Positions 19,227 to 29,280 of a stretch of DNA of 64,000 bases are shown here, in pieces. The notes under the pieces are model-generated. The model was not told the DNA's origin, ran no database searches, and saw nothing but the letters and a program-made list of their open reading frames with translations. How positions within the stretch are numbered: position 1 is the stretch's first letter; every line of letters begins with the position of its first letter. The DNA comes from an uncultured Clostridia bacterium (GTDB lineage Bacteria > Bacillota > Clostridia > Lachnospirales > Lachnospiraceae), in assembly GCA_947643415.1 (NCBI GenBank), contig CANRWA010000009.1, forward strand, positions 1-64,000, written 5' to 3'. The position numbers and the translations under genes are program-made.

Positions 19227-20120
19227 ATGGATAAAAGAAGAACAGCAATAGCATTTTGTTCTGCCGCACTGGTCATATTGATCGGCATACTGGCATTTCA
19301 GGGAATCCGGCAGCCATCCCAGACAAAGACAGAGAATATCTCAGGTGCTGCATTGGCCTTATCGGATTCAGGCCTGGATATGGGGGCACAGACAGCAGGA
19401 GAATCCGATGCCGGTACTGTTGCAGCAATATCAGGATCACAGCAGGCAGACAGGCAGAAGGGGGAACTGGATAAAAAGAGTTCATCCGGTCATGGGGGCG
19501 GGCAAAAGACACCTTCGCCTGTCACCCAGGATAAATCCGCCAGAGAGAAGTCAGTAAAGACCAAGAACCCCTCAAAGCCAGATGAACCATCCGAGACGGA
19601 AAAAACGGCAAAACCAGAGAGAAAACCGGCTTCCAAAAAGGCTTCTTCTTCGGAAAGAGATACAAAAATACCCCAGACAGCTCCGGACGCCGCTACACCT
19701 GAGCCTTCCCAAAACGGAGAAAACACAGGACAGGATAAGGAAACAGAAAGGCAAGTCAGGCTGACTATACAGTGTACTGCCATTCTGGACCATAGGGAGT
19801 TGTGGAAGGATGGGTTGGAAGAGATCCTGCCTGATAACGGGATCTTCTATACAGGAGACTGTAGTCTTACAGACGGAGATACGGTTTATGATGTTTTGAA
19901 AAGAGTATGCCAGGAAAAAAATATCGCGCTGGACAGTCAGTACACACCAATTTATGGCACATATTATATTCAGGGCATCGGTAACCTTTATGAATTTGAC
20001 TGCGGGAGTGAGAGCGGCTGGAAATATTCTGTGAATGGAAAGGTGCCGGTGGAAGGCTGTAGTACCTATCAACTCAGCAGTGGAGATGAAATTGTATTTT
20101 ATTATGACTATAAATTATAG
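19227..20120 (+). CDS. Secreted DUF4430 domain protein
   Basis: TM/signal; low-complexity linker; ...TVYDVLKRVCQEKNI...YIQGIGNLYEFDCGSESGWKYSVNGKVPVEGCSTYQLSSGDEIVFYYDYKL. Confidence 0.82.
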   Translation: MDKRRTAIAFCSAALVILIGILAFQGIRQPSQTKTENISGAALALSDSGLDMGAQTAGESDAGTVAAISGSQQADRQKGELDKKSSSGHGGGQKTPSPVTQDKSAREKSVKTKNPSKPDEPSETEKTAKPERKPASKKASSSERDTKIPQTAPDAATPEPSQNGENTGQDKETERQVRLTIQCTAILDHRELWKDGLEEILPDNGIFYTGDCSLTDGDTVYDVLKRVCQEKNIALDSQYTPIYGTYYIQGIGNLYEFDCGSESGWKYSVNGKVPVEGCSTYQLSSGDEIVFYYDYKL

Positions 20121-20144
20121 TGCAGGCAGAATGGAGAGATCAGA

Positions 20145-21026
20145 ATGAACCCTTTTGGCAGATTACATCCCCTTGCGATATTACTTTATTATGTGGTGGC
20201 TGCCGTACTTATGGTGGGTATTTCAAATCCCTTTGTAAATCTGGCAGTATGGATCATGTCACTGCTGCATTATTTCTTCCTTACCGGATTGAGAAAAGGA
20301 TTCCGTATGTTATGGTACAGTTTGGGAACAGCAGTACTTTGCCTCATGATCAACCCGCTTCTGAATCACCGCGGAGTAACTCTTTTATTTATGCTGGGTG
20401 AGTGGCGGATCACCAAAGAGGCTGTATTGTATGGGATGCATATGGCAATGCTCCTCCTTGCCTCGCTATTATTATTTTCCTGTTTCAGCCATCACATGAC
20501 GGCAGAGAAGGTCATGACCCTGATGGGAAAGAGAATGCCATCTTTTGCCCTTTTATTTTCCATGATATTGCGGTTTGTACCAAAGGCAGGAAAAGATTTC
20601 CGGGAGATGGCCGCTCTTCATGGAAATCATCCTTCTATGTGGCAGGCGCTGCTGGGGATCACTCTGGAGGATGCAGTACAGAGGAGCCTGTCTATGAAAA
20701 GCCGTTGTTATGGGATGAAAACGCGGAGTTCATATTATCACAGGAAAATGGACAGGACAGAGAGCCTGCTCTGTGTTTGTTGTGTGGCCATTATGGCAGG
20801 GCTTCTTGTCTGTCAGTATATGCATCCGTACCGTGTCAGGTTTTTTCCCAGCATTCATATGGACAGGCTGCCGCTTTGGATGTGGGCTCTGTTTTTTATC
20901 TTTTATGGCCTGCCATTGATCTGGAAGGGAAAGGAGGAGTTGTCATGGTATTTATCCAGGCGGAAAATTACAGATTCTGCTACCCGGGAGAAGAACAGCC
21001 GGCAGTCGATATCCGGAAATTACTGA
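20145..21026 (+). CDS. ECF transporter transmembrane (T) component
   Basis: Multi-TM ORF with SLSMKSRCYGMKTRSSYY (EcfT coupling-helix type motif). Confidence 0.85.
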   Translation: MNPFGRLHPLAILLYYVVAAVLMVGISNPFVNLAVWIMSLLHYFFLTGLRKGFRMLWYSLGTAVLCLMINPLLNHRGVTLLFMLGEWRITKEAVLYGMHMAMLLLASLLLFSCFSHHMTAEKVMTLMGKRMPSFALLFSMILRFVPKAGKDFREMAALHGNHPSMWQALLGITLEDAVQRSLSMKSRCYGMKTRSSYYHRKMDRTESLLCVCCVAIMAGLLVCQYMHPYRVRFFPSIHMDRLPLWMWALFFIFYGLPLIWKGKEELSWYLSRRKITDSATREKNSRQSISGNY

Positions 21027-22507
21027 TCCACAAGGGGGCATTCTGCTTGGTGGCAGGTATTTCTGGCAGCGGAAAGACAACATTTTTGCGGCAGTTATCC
21101 GGCAATACGGTTCTTCGGGGAAAGGAAGAAGGGGTGCTGGACAGCCGTGCCACGCTGCCAGCTTATGTATGGCAGAATCCGGCAAGCCAGATTGTGACAG
21201 ACCGCACAGAATATGAGATCGTTTTTGGACTTGAAAATACAGGCATGCCGAGAGCGCAGATGCAGCGAAGGCTGGCAGAGGTAGTAACGTTTTTTGGGCT
21301 GGAAAAGTTGATGCAGCGTGATACTATGTCACTGAGCGGGGGAGAGATGCAGACATTGAATGTGGCCGCTGCTGTGGCACTGAATCCGGATCTTCTTTTG
21401 TTAGATGAACCCACCAGCCAGCTGGATCCGGTGGCATCCCGGCATTTCTATGAACTGCTCCGTCAGATCAATGAAGAACTGGGAATTACGGTGGTTATTG
21501 CCGAACAGCGTCTGGAGGAAGTGGTGCCGTTGGCAGATCAGATGATCCTGATGCAGGGTGGTAAGATATGTTGTTCCGGAAAGCCAGAGGAAATATTTGG
21601 GGAGATTCCGGATAATATGCTTCCTTTCTTCCCATCTTATATGCAGTTGTATCATAAAATGAGTGATCCGGAAGTAAGTGGAGAGGCTTATGTGCCAGTG
21701 GCTAAAAAGGAGGCGAGGAACTGGTTTTGTACCAGTTTCCAGCCGAAAGTCCCTGACAGAATGAAAGAAAACAAACCACAGGGTATCTCTATCGATGCCA
21801 TTTATGGAAAGAAGCTGTTTTTCCGATATGAAAAGTCTTTGCCGGATGTCCTCTCGGATTGTTCCTTTGCATTTGACAGAGGAAGGATCACCTGCCTGGC
21901 AGGAGGGAATGGGAGCGGTAAGACTACTCTTTTGGAGATCCTGCATGGGCGTTATCATGCATATCATGGGAAATTAAAAAATGTTCCAGAACATACTGCC
22001 TGCCTGCCACAGCAGCCAGGGTATCTTTTCCTGAAAGATTCAGTAGGAGAGTGCTGTTCGGGACGAAAGCAGATGACCAGCCTATTGTCATATTTTCGTT
22101 TAGACGAATTATGGAAACGGCATCCGGCGGACTTGAGTGGAGGAGAATTACAGCGTCTGGGGCTGTGCCATGTACTGGGGGAGGAAGCGGACCTGTATCT
22201 CCTGGACGAGCCAACGAAAGGACTGGATGGTGAGTACAAGGCACTTCTTGGAAGGCTTCTCCAAACAATGTCACAGCAGGGGAAGACAATCCTGTTCGTC
22301 TCCCATGATATGGAGTTTGCCGCAGAATATGCGGATTCCATGGCACTGATGTTCCAGGGAACGGTGCAGTTTGTGGCAGATACAAGAAGTTTCTTTACAG
22401 AAAATCAGTTCTATACAACAAGTATGAACCGGATTGCCCGCGATGTCAGCCCTTTTATTATCACGCAGGAGGATGTGGAACAGTATGCCCAAAAAAAGAA
22501 TCCTTGA
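20945..22507 (+). CDS. ECF transporter duplicated ATP-binding protein
   Basis: Two ABC domains: GISGSGKTT/LSGGEMQTLNVA/LLLDEPTSQLDP and GGNGSGKTT/LSGGELQRLGL/YLLDEPTKGLD; ATG 20945 preferred over 20402. Confidence 0.92.
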   Translation: MVFIQAENYRFCYPGEEQPAVDIRKLLIHKGAFCLVAGISGSGKTTFLRQLSGNTVLRGKEEGVLDSRATLPAYVWQNPASQIVTDRTEYEIVFGLENTGMPRAQMQRRLAEVVTFFGLEKLMQRDTMSLSGGEMQTLNVAAAVALNPDLLLLDEPTSQLDPVASRHFYELLRQINEELGITVVIAEQRLEEVVPLADQMILMQGGKICCSGKPEEIFGEIPDNMLPFFPSYMQLYHKMSDPEVSGEAYVPVAKKEARNWFCTSFQPKVPDRMKENKPQGISIDAIYGKKLFFRYEKSLPDVLSDCSFAFDRGRITCLAGGNGSGKTTLLEILHGRYHAYHGKLKNVPEHTACLPQQPGYLFLKDSVGECCSGRKQMTSLLSYFRLDELWKRHPADLSGGELQRLGLCHVLGEEADLYLLDEPTKGLDGEYKALLGRLLQTMSQQGKTILFVSHDMEFAAEYADSMALMFQGTVQFVADTRSFFTENQFYTTSMNRIARDVSPFIITQEDVEQYAQKKNP

Positions 22508-23183
22508 TATCTGCCTTTTTTTTATTCTGGCAGGACTTCTCATGTATGAAGTTTTCATATTGAGAGGAGAGAGTTATTATGTAATCAGTCTTATCATTAT
22601 CCTGACGGGTACGATGCGCTTTCTTCTCTCTTTTGAAAAAAGCCATCCCAGTGTACAGATGATGACAATGATAGCCGCACTGTGTGGCCTTGCCATCGCT
22701 TCCCGTATTGCTTTTTTCTTCCTGCCGCAGATCAAGCCAATTGCCGCTGTTGTAATTATTTCAGGAATTGTTTTTGGAGGTGAAGCAGGTTTCGTGACGG
22801 GAGCCGTCAGCGCCTTTGTATCGAATTTTTATTTCGGGCAGGGAAGCTGGACGCCATTTCAGATGTTTTCTCTCGGATTGATCGGGTTTTTTGCGGGTAT
22901 ACTTTTTAAGAGAGGGCAGAACCGTCTCCTGATAGCTGTATATGGTTTCTGTTCTGTGGTGATCCTCTATGGGGGCATTGTCGATCTCAATACAGTATTT
23001 ATGGTGTCAGGAAAACTGGATGCCGGGGTTGTGGCAGGAATCTACCTTTCCGCCCTGCCATTCAATGTATTGTTTGGTGTGTCAACAGCAGTGTTTCTTT
23101 TTCTGCTATATAATCCGGTTGTACGGCGGCTTGAGCGGATCGGCGGGAAATACTGCCTGATTGACAAAGGTATGGAAAAATAG
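22485..23183 (+). CDS. ECF transporter substrate-binding (S) component
   Basis: Hydrophobic ORF with GGEAGFVTGAVSAFVSNFYFGQGSWTPFQMFSLGLIGFFAGIL; overlaps ATPase end. Confidence 0.85.
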   Translation: MPKKRILDICLFFILAGLLMYEVFILRGESYYVISLIIILTGTMRFLLSFEKSHPSVQMMTMIAALCGLAIASRIAFFFLPQIKPIAAVVIISGIVFGGEAGFVTGAVSAFVSNFYFGQGSWTPFQMFSLGLIGFFAGILFKRGQNRLLIAVYGFCSVVILYGGIVDLNTVFMVSGKLDAGVVAGIYLSALPFNVLFGVSTAVFLFLLYNPVVRRLERIGGKYCLIDKGMEK

Positions 23184-23241
23184 TATCATTATCTATAAAA
23201 AGGTGCAGCACCCATGATGGCGGCACAGAAAAGAGGGTTTT

Positions 23242-24123
23242 ATGAGCAGAGTAGCAGTCATAACAGACAGTAACAGTGGTATTACACAGTCTCAGGCAAA
23301 AGAGATGGGAATTCAGGTGGTACCAATGCCTTTTTTTGTTAATGGGGATACTTATTATGAAGATATAAGTATGTCACAGGAAGAATTCTATGAGTATCTT
23401 GCCAGAGATGCAGAAGTAACTACTTCGCAGCCGACGCCAGATACACTTATGAATCTGTGGAATGATACGCTGAAGGAGTATGATGAGATCGTCTATATTC
23501 CTATGTCCAGTGGTCTCAGCAGCTCCTGCGGAACTGCCATGATGCTCTCCTATGAGGAAGAATTTGAAAACAAAGTTTTTGTTGTAGATAATCAGCGTAT
23601 CTCTGTCACACAAAGACAGTCAGTTCTGGATGCTATTGAACTGGCAGAAAAGGGTTACGGCGGCGCCGATATCCAACAAATCCTTCTCCGAGAAAAATTT
23701 GAATCTAGTATTTATATTATGGTGGATACCCTGACCTATCTGAAAAAAGGCGGCAGGGTGACACCTGCAGCAGCAGCTATCGGTACTGTTCTCCGTATCA
23801 AACCGGTTCTGCAGATCCAGGGGGAGAAATTAGATGCATTTGCCAAAGTAAAAACCTTAAAGCAGGCAAAATCCACGATGATCAAAGCAGTGCATAAGGA
23901 TTTTGAAGACCGTTTTCACGATCCTGAGGGGGAGAATTTCTATATGGAGATCGCTTATACGGCAGATGATACCGAAGCACAGCTCTTTAAGAAAGAGGTA
24001 GAAGAGGAGTTCCCAGGACATGTAGTATGGGTAGATCCGTTGTCCCTGAGTGTTTCCTGCCATATTGGACCCGGAGCCCTTGCCCTGGCGATCGCAAAGC
24101 GGGTGGATGAGCTGAAATTTTGA
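23242..24123 (+). CDS. DegV family (fatty-acid-binding) protein
   Basis: VAVITDSNSGIT; TSQPTP; YIPMSSGLSSS; TYLKKGGRV. Confidence 0.93.
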   Translation: MSRVAVITDSNSGITQSQAKEMGIQVVPMPFFVNGDTYYEDISMSQEEFYEYLARDAEVTTSQPTPDTLMNLWNDTLKEYDEIVYIPMSSGLSSSCGTAMMLSYEEEFENKVFVVDNQRISVTQRQSVLDAIELAEKGYGGADIQQILLREKFESSIYIMVDTLTYLKKGGRVTPAAAAIGTVLRIKPVLQIQGEKLDAFAKVKTLKQAKSTMIKAVHKDFEDRFHDPEGENFYMEIAYTADDTEAQLFKKEVEEEFPGHVVWVDPLSLSVSCHIGPGALALAIAKRVDELKF

Positions 24124-24226
24124 AATGATGCCGCTTTTTTCCTGCCTATGCAGTAGAATTTTCCGCAAATCTTTGGTAAACCACTTTATGCCTGAGCGAC
24201 AAATCGGTGTTTAATGGAGGAAAGGT

Positions 24227-24835
24227 ATGCCCATAATTGAATGGAAAGGTATAATAAAGAATCCATCAAATTATCAAATGGGATTTTTATCTAAAAATGC
24301 AAAAAAACTAAATACGCCTAAAACATTGAATGAAATGATGATAAAAGCATTACCGTTTGTAATCCCATCAGTATTGATTATTTTCATTGCTATGTTTCTA
24401 AAAACAACAAATGCAGGACGGGTAGTGGTAGCTCCTGTTACCGTAATTTTGGGATTTGCTTCTAGTATCTTAGCATTACTGGTACACGAGTTACTTCATG
24501 CAATTGTATATCCATCAAAAGCTACTGTCGTTATAGGTTTTATTCCAAAACAGTTTGCAGCAGTCGCATTGGCTTCCTATCCTCTCAAACGAGGCAGATT
24601 TATTTTGATGTGTTTACTTCCATATCTGCTTGGAGTTGTACCAATCATTTTATTTTGTATATTTCCATCGACAGCTATAAGAACAAACGGTTTTCTTTTT
24701 GGATTATCTATTATGGGACTAACAAGCCCATATGTGGATAGCTACAATGTATATCTGGTGTTAAGGCAGACATCCAAAAACGACAGCATACAATTTTACG
24801 GCGATGACCTTTATGTGATTTCTGAGAAACCATAA
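24227..24835 (+). CDS. DUF3267-like membrane zincin
   Basis: LVHELLHAIVYP (HExxH) in multi-TM protein. Confidence 0.8.
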   Translation: MPIIEWKGIIKNPSNYQMGFLSKNAKKLNTPKTLNEMMIKALPFVIPSVLIIFIAMFLKTTNAGRVVVAPVTVILGFASSILALLVHELLHAIVYPSKATVVIGFIPKQFAAVALASYPLKRGRFILMCLLPYLLGVVPIILFCIFPSTAIRTNGFLFGLSIMGLTSPYVDSYNVYLVLRQTSKNDSIQFYGDDLYVISEKP

Positions 24836-25010
24836 GATTTTGCGTGAATGTATGCTGAACCATATTCCAAAGAATTTGCAGTCCCAAAAAGAAGATGATG
24901 TGACACTGGCATGGCAGCGAAAGTTTCTTCGGAGATAAGGGAAATATTAGATTATCCTGTTAATGGCCTTCCCAACACAGAGGAGACCGAAAAGGAAATG
25001 GAATAAGCGA

Positions 25011-25059
25011 AAAGAAAGGCATATGGAAAATGGTTTGTATTTTCCATATGCCTTTCTTT
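25011..25059. terminator. Bidirectional terminator
   Basis: aaagaaaggcatatggaaaat-ggtttgt-attttccatatgcctttcttt, 21-bp perfect arms between convergent genes. Confidence 0.88.
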
Positions 25060-25068
25060 TCATACAGA

Positions 25069-25356
25069 TCAATCTTCTGATTTGGAAGCTGGTTTTACAT
25101 AGACGTCTTTGTCATCAATATCATCATCCTCAAAATCATCTTCAAATTCATCATAATCGAAGTCTCCATCAAAATCAGAGGCTTTTGGATTCATGTAACG
25201 ATACACGGCAAAAGCAATGGCTGCTACCGCAGCAACAGCACCAATAATGGCAAGAATCCATAAGACACAGGTCTTATTTTCATCTTCTGCTTTCTTTTTA
25301 TTTAACAACTCGGCAACCTTAACGTTACTGATCAGTTCATCAAATTTTCCACTCAT
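25069..25356 (-). CDS. Small membrane protein with acidic C-terminal tail
   Basis: One TM plus DFDGDFDYDEFEDDFEDDDIDDKD; ATG 25356 after aggtgg. Confidence 0.7.
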   Translation of the reverse strand: MSGKFDELISNVKVAELLNKKKAEDENKTCVLWILAIIGAVAAVAAIAFAVYRYMNPKASDFDGDFDYDEFEDDFEDDDIDDKDVYVKPASKSED

Positions 25357-25562
25357 ATTGAATTCCACCTTTCCTCAATCATATTAGATAATATTATTGT
25401 ATCACGTTTCATGCTTTTATACTACTACTTTTTTAAGTTTTTGAAAAAAGTGAAAAAAGTAGCGGTCTATACTCGTATGGGTTCCCATCACCAGTGGGAT
25501 CATTGACTTTTTATACATGCAATGCTACAATCAGATTTATAAAATCAATCAAAAGAAGAAGG

Positions 25563-26930
25563 ATGAAATTGATCATGGGCTATACTCTCTGCCAGCTGTG
25601 CTGGATTTTTACTTTTTATTCGTTTCTTGGCTGGTGTGCCGGCGTTGTGGTAAATGCGGTGAAAAAGAAAAAGTTCGTCAATACAGGATTTCTGTCACTG
25701 CCATTCTGTCCCGCCTATGGTCTGGGTGCTGTGCTGTATTCTGTCTTTTTGCCGGAACTCAGAGCAAACGGGTTGTTTCTATTTATTGGCGGGGCAGTTG
25801 TGGGTGCTGTGCAATGTATCCTGACAGGTGTCGTCCTTCAGCGGATCTTTCACCGCCGATGGTGGGATTACAGTAAAAAGAGGTTTCAGTTTGATGGATA
25901 TCTGCATATTGGGCACTTGATTGCGTTTGGGCTGTCAGCTTTTTTTGTTTTCTGGCTGGGGAATCCACTGCTATTCACTGTTCTGTCATGGATACCGGAT
26001 CTGGTCTGTTTTGTCGCATTGCTGGGAATCCTTGTCATTATGGCAGCAGATTGTATTGTTTCTGTTGTTGCTGTTCTGCAGTTGAAGATCCGGCTGGATC
26101 GCATGGAACAGCTTACAGGAAGCCTGGAGAAAGTCACAAACGAATTTGGTAATGCACTGACCAGACGGATACAGAAACGTATGATAAGGGCATATCCTAA
26201 TCTGGAAGCGGACGGAATCAGGGAAATAGAAGAGACAGAGCAAAAAAGACATCCATCTACTGTTTTTGCAGAGGGCTGTTGTTTTTATAAATTGGTATGG
26301 CTTTTTCTCATTGGCGCATTTCTTGGAGATATCGTAGAGACTATATTCTGCCGTCTCAGTGCAGGGGTGTGGATGAGCCGGAGCAGTGTTGTATATGGAC
26401 CATTTAGTTTTGTGTGGGGAATTGCCTGCGCCCTGCTGACAGGGCTTCTTTACAAATATAAGGATAAGAGCGACCGATATCTGTTTCTGGCAGGAACTGT
26501 TCTGGGAGGAACATATGAGTACATATGCAGTGTGTTTACAGAGATTGTATTTGGGACTGTATTCTGGGATTACAGTGATATTCCTTTCAATCTGGGAGGG
26601 AGGATTAATCTTCTCTATTGTTTTTTCTGGGGAATCGCAGCAGTGATATGGTTCAAAGGCATTTATCCCCGGCTATCCCTTCTGGTAGAAAAGATCCCCA
26701 GAAGGACAGGTGGGATATTGACTTGGCTGTGCATCGTATTTATGTTGGCAAATGCCACGGTATCTGGAATGGCGCTGGCAAGATATGATGAGAGGCAGAG
26801 GAGTGAAGTGGTCTATCAGGAGGAAAACCAGAGACCACTGAACCAATTTCTGGATGAACATTTTCCAGATGAGAGGATGGAGCGGATTTATCCAAATGCG
26901 AAAACCGTACACCCACACAGCGAAAATTAA
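25563..26930 (+). CDS. Duplicated CmpB-type putative ABC transporter permease/membrane protein
   Basis: Two related multi-TM halves (FLGWCAGVVVNAVKKKKFVNTGFLSLPFCPAYGLGAV; FLGDIVETIFCRLSAGVWMSRSSVVYGPFSFVWG). Confidence 0.75.
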   Translation: MKLIMGYTLCQLCWIFTFYSFLGWCAGVVVNAVKKKKFVNTGFLSLPFCPAYGLGAVLYSVFLPELRANGLFLFIGGAVVGAVQCILTGVVLQRIFHRRWWDYSKKRFQFDGYLHIGHLIAFGLSAFFVFWLGNPLLFTVLSWIPDLVCFVALLGILVIMAADCIVSVVAVLQLKIRLDRMEQLTGSLEKVTNEFGNALTRRIQKRMIRAYPNLEADGIREIEETEQKRHPSTVFAEGCCFYKLVWLFLIGAFLGDIVETIFCRLSAGVWMSRSSVVYGPFSFVWGIACALLTGLLYKYKDKSDRYLFLAGTVLGGTYEYICSVFTEIVFGTVFWDYSDIPFNLGGRINLLYCFFWGIAAVIWFKGIYPRLSLLVEKIPRRTGGILTWLCIVFMLANATVSGMALARYDERQRSEVVYQEENQRPLNQFLDEHFPDERMERIYPNAKTVHPHSEN

Positions 26931-26944
26931 GACTCTGATACATT

Positions 26945-29269
26945 TTACAATTTCTGGAGTTTCGCAAAGGAGGTTCTCAGTTTTCGCTGCCCAAATCCCT
27001 CAAACTCCACGACGACTTCATAGTCATGATCCAGTTTTGTGAGAGAAGTTACCCTGCCCACTCCAAATTTAAAATGTGATACACTGTCACCTGCCTTATA
27101 CTCTGGTTTCTGATCTGAATTTTCTCTGCCAAACCCTTTTTGAATATAAGGATTATCGGCGAAAGGATTTTTCTTATCCTTGGAATAGATGGAAGCCTTG
27201 GCAGGAGAGTAGGAGGTATTTTTATTTTCAAATTTTGCTCCAAAATTTTTTGCTCCAAAATTTTTTGTTCCAAATAATGCTGGAGCATCCGATGAGAAAG
27301 ATTTCTTTTCTTCCTTCAGGACCGCTCCATAGGTCTGTTTAATGAGATAGCGGGGGATCTCATTGATAAAGCGGGAGGGACGGTTAAAGTTGATCTCACC
27401 GTTTCTCATGCGGCAGTTAGCACTGGTGAGGGTGAGTTTTTCCCTGGCACGGGTGATGCCCACATAACACAGGCGGCGTTCTTCCTCCATCTCAGAAGGA
27501 TCATCACCAAAGACGGCCATTGCTCCCGGAAAGATATTTTCCTCCATCCCAGCTATGTAGACACAGGGAAATTCCAGTCCTTTTGCGCTGTGTAATGTCA
27601 TCAGGAGAAGCTGGTCTGCATCTTCTGAAACAGTGTCAATATCTGCCACCAGGGCAATCTCCTCAAGTAGTCCCGCCAAAGTTGCTTTTTCATCACAGTC
27701 CTCTTCATATTGGATGATCTTACTGCACAGAGAATCAATATTTTCAATCCGGGATTCCGCTTCTACCGAATCCTCAGCTTCCAGAAGACGGACATATCCG
27801 GTGGTATCTATGATCTCATCCATCAGGTCTTCCAGTGTATAATCTTCATTTCGGAGTTTACTTCGCAGAAGTTCAATGAAACTAACAAAGGAGGTAATCG
27901 CAGCAGCGGCACGGTTACATCCCGGTATCTGTTCAATCTGTGTCAGGGCATCATAAAAAGGAATCTCCTGTTCCATAGCATAGTTGGTAACTTTCGCTAT
28001 CGTAGTCTGTCCGATGCCACGCTTTGGGATATTGATGATTCGCTTTATCGATATGTCATCTGCACTGTTGTTGACCGTTTTCAGGTAACAGAGAAGATCC
28101 TTGATCTCCTTTCTGGCATAGAAGTTGATGGCACCGATGATACGGTATGGGATTCCCTCATATACCAGTTTTTCCTCAAAGATTCGGGACTGTGCATTCG
28201 TCCGGTAGAGGATGGCAAAATCAGAGTAGTTTCTTTTTTCTTTTTTTATAATTCTTTTGATGTCAGAGGCGATTCCCTGTGCTTCTTCGTGTTCATTATC
28301 GTATCTGCCATAGGAGATAGGCTCACCCTCTGCTTCTTCTGTCCAGAGTGCCTTTTCTTTCCTCTCTGTATTGTTCTTGATCACCTCATTGGCGGCAGAA
28401 AGTATATTTTTTGTGGAGCGGTAGTTTTGTTCCAGGCGGATGACTTTTGTGGCAGGAAATATTTTTTCAAAATTCAGTATATTTTGGATATTAGCGCCGC
28501 GGAATTTGTAGATGGACTGGTCATCATCCCCTACGACACATAGGTTCTGATACCGGCTGGCAAGCAGGCTCAGCAGTACAAACTGTGCTGTATTGGTATC
28601 CTGGTATTCATCCACCATCAGAAACTGGAACCGTTCCTGATAGAAGGAGAGGATTTCCTTATTTTCCTGAAAGAGCTGCACGGTCAGCATAATGAGATCA
28701 TCGAAATCCAATGCATTGTTCTGTTTCAGACGTTTCTGGTATTCTTTATATACTTTGCCGAATATCCTGTCTCTATGTTCTTTTGCGATCTCATCGGCAT
28801 ATTCCGCCGGTGTTTTTAACTCGTCCTTAGCAGAGGAGATGGCATTCAGGAAAGTCCTCTCACGAAATTTTTTTGTATCAATATTCAGATATTTGCATAT
28901 GTCTTTCATTAATGTTTTCTGGTCATCTGCATCATAGATCGTAAAATGGCGGTCATATCCCAGATAGTCGATATAACGGCGGAGAATCCGGACACAGGTA
29001 GAGTGAAAGGTGCTGACCCACACGCTCTGAGCGCCAAAAGTGACGATATTATCCACACGTTCCCGCATTTCTTTTGCTGCCTTGTTTGTAAAGGTCAGCG
29101 CTAGGATATTATATGGGTTGATCTGATGTTCTTCAATGAGATAGGCGATCCGATGTGTCAGCACCCTGGTCTTGCCAGAGCCTGCACCTGCCAAAATAAG
29201 GAGCGGTCCCTCGAAATGAAGAGCCGCTTCCCGCTGTTTATCATTTAATCCTGCCAATAAATCATTCAT
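26945..29269 (-). CDS. pcrA: ATP-dependent DNA helicase PcrA/UvrD
   Basis: LNDKQREAALHFEGPLLILAGAGSGKTRVLTHRI; VDEYQDTN; QNYRSTKNIL; TLHSAKGLEF; VGITRAREKL. Confidence 0.96.
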   Translation of the reverse strand: MNDLLAGLNDKQREAALHFEGPLLILAGAGSGKTRVLTHRIAYLIEEHQINPYNILALTFTNKAAKEMRERVDNIVTFGAQSVWVSTFHSTCVRILRRYIDYLGYDRHFTIYDADDQKTLMKDICKYLNIDTKKFRERTFLNAISSAKDELKTPAEYADEIAKEHRDRIFGKVYKEYQKRLKQNNALDFDDLIMLTVQLFQENKEILSFYQERFQFLMVDEYQDTNTAQFVLLSLLASRYQNLCVVGDDDQSIYKFRGANIQNILNFEKIFPATKVIRLEQNYRSTKNILSAANEVIKNNTERKEKALWTEEAEGEPISYGRYDNEHEEAQGIASDIKRIIKKEKRNYSDFAILYRTNAQSRIFEEKLVYEGIPYRIIGAINFYARKEIKDLLCYLKTVNNSADDISIKRIINIPKRGIGQTTIAKVTNYAMEQEIPFYDALTQIEQIPGCNRAAAAITSFVSFIELLRSKLRNEDYTLEDLMDEIIDTTGYVRLLEAEDSVEAESRIENIDSLCSKIIQYEEDCDEKATLAGLLEEIALVADIDTVSEDADQLLLMTLHSAKGLEFPCVYIAGMEENIFPGAMAVFGDDPSEMEEERRLCYVGITRAREKLTLTSANCRMRNGEINFNRPSRFINEIPRYLIKQTYGAVLKEEKKSFSSDAPALFGTKNFGAKNFGAKFENKNTSYSPAKASIYSKDKKNPFADNPYIQKGFGRENSDQKPEYKAGDSVSHFKFGVGRVTSLTKLDHDYEVVVEFEGFGQRKLRTSFAKLQKL

Positions 29270-29280
29270 GGTATCCTCCA

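Noticed and set aside
20402-20944. N-terminal extension of the 701-aa ATPase ORF
   Set aside because: Out-of-frame overlap with the ECF T gene; ABC domain begins at ATG 20945.
27225-27275. Small NFGAK direct repeat in pcrA
   Set aside because: Minor in-frame variation in the flexible region before the C-terminal domain; not evidence of a mobile or regulatory element.
27710-28543. 277-aa antisense ORF in pcrA
   Set aside because: Antisense shadow; the helicase frame carries all conserved motifs.
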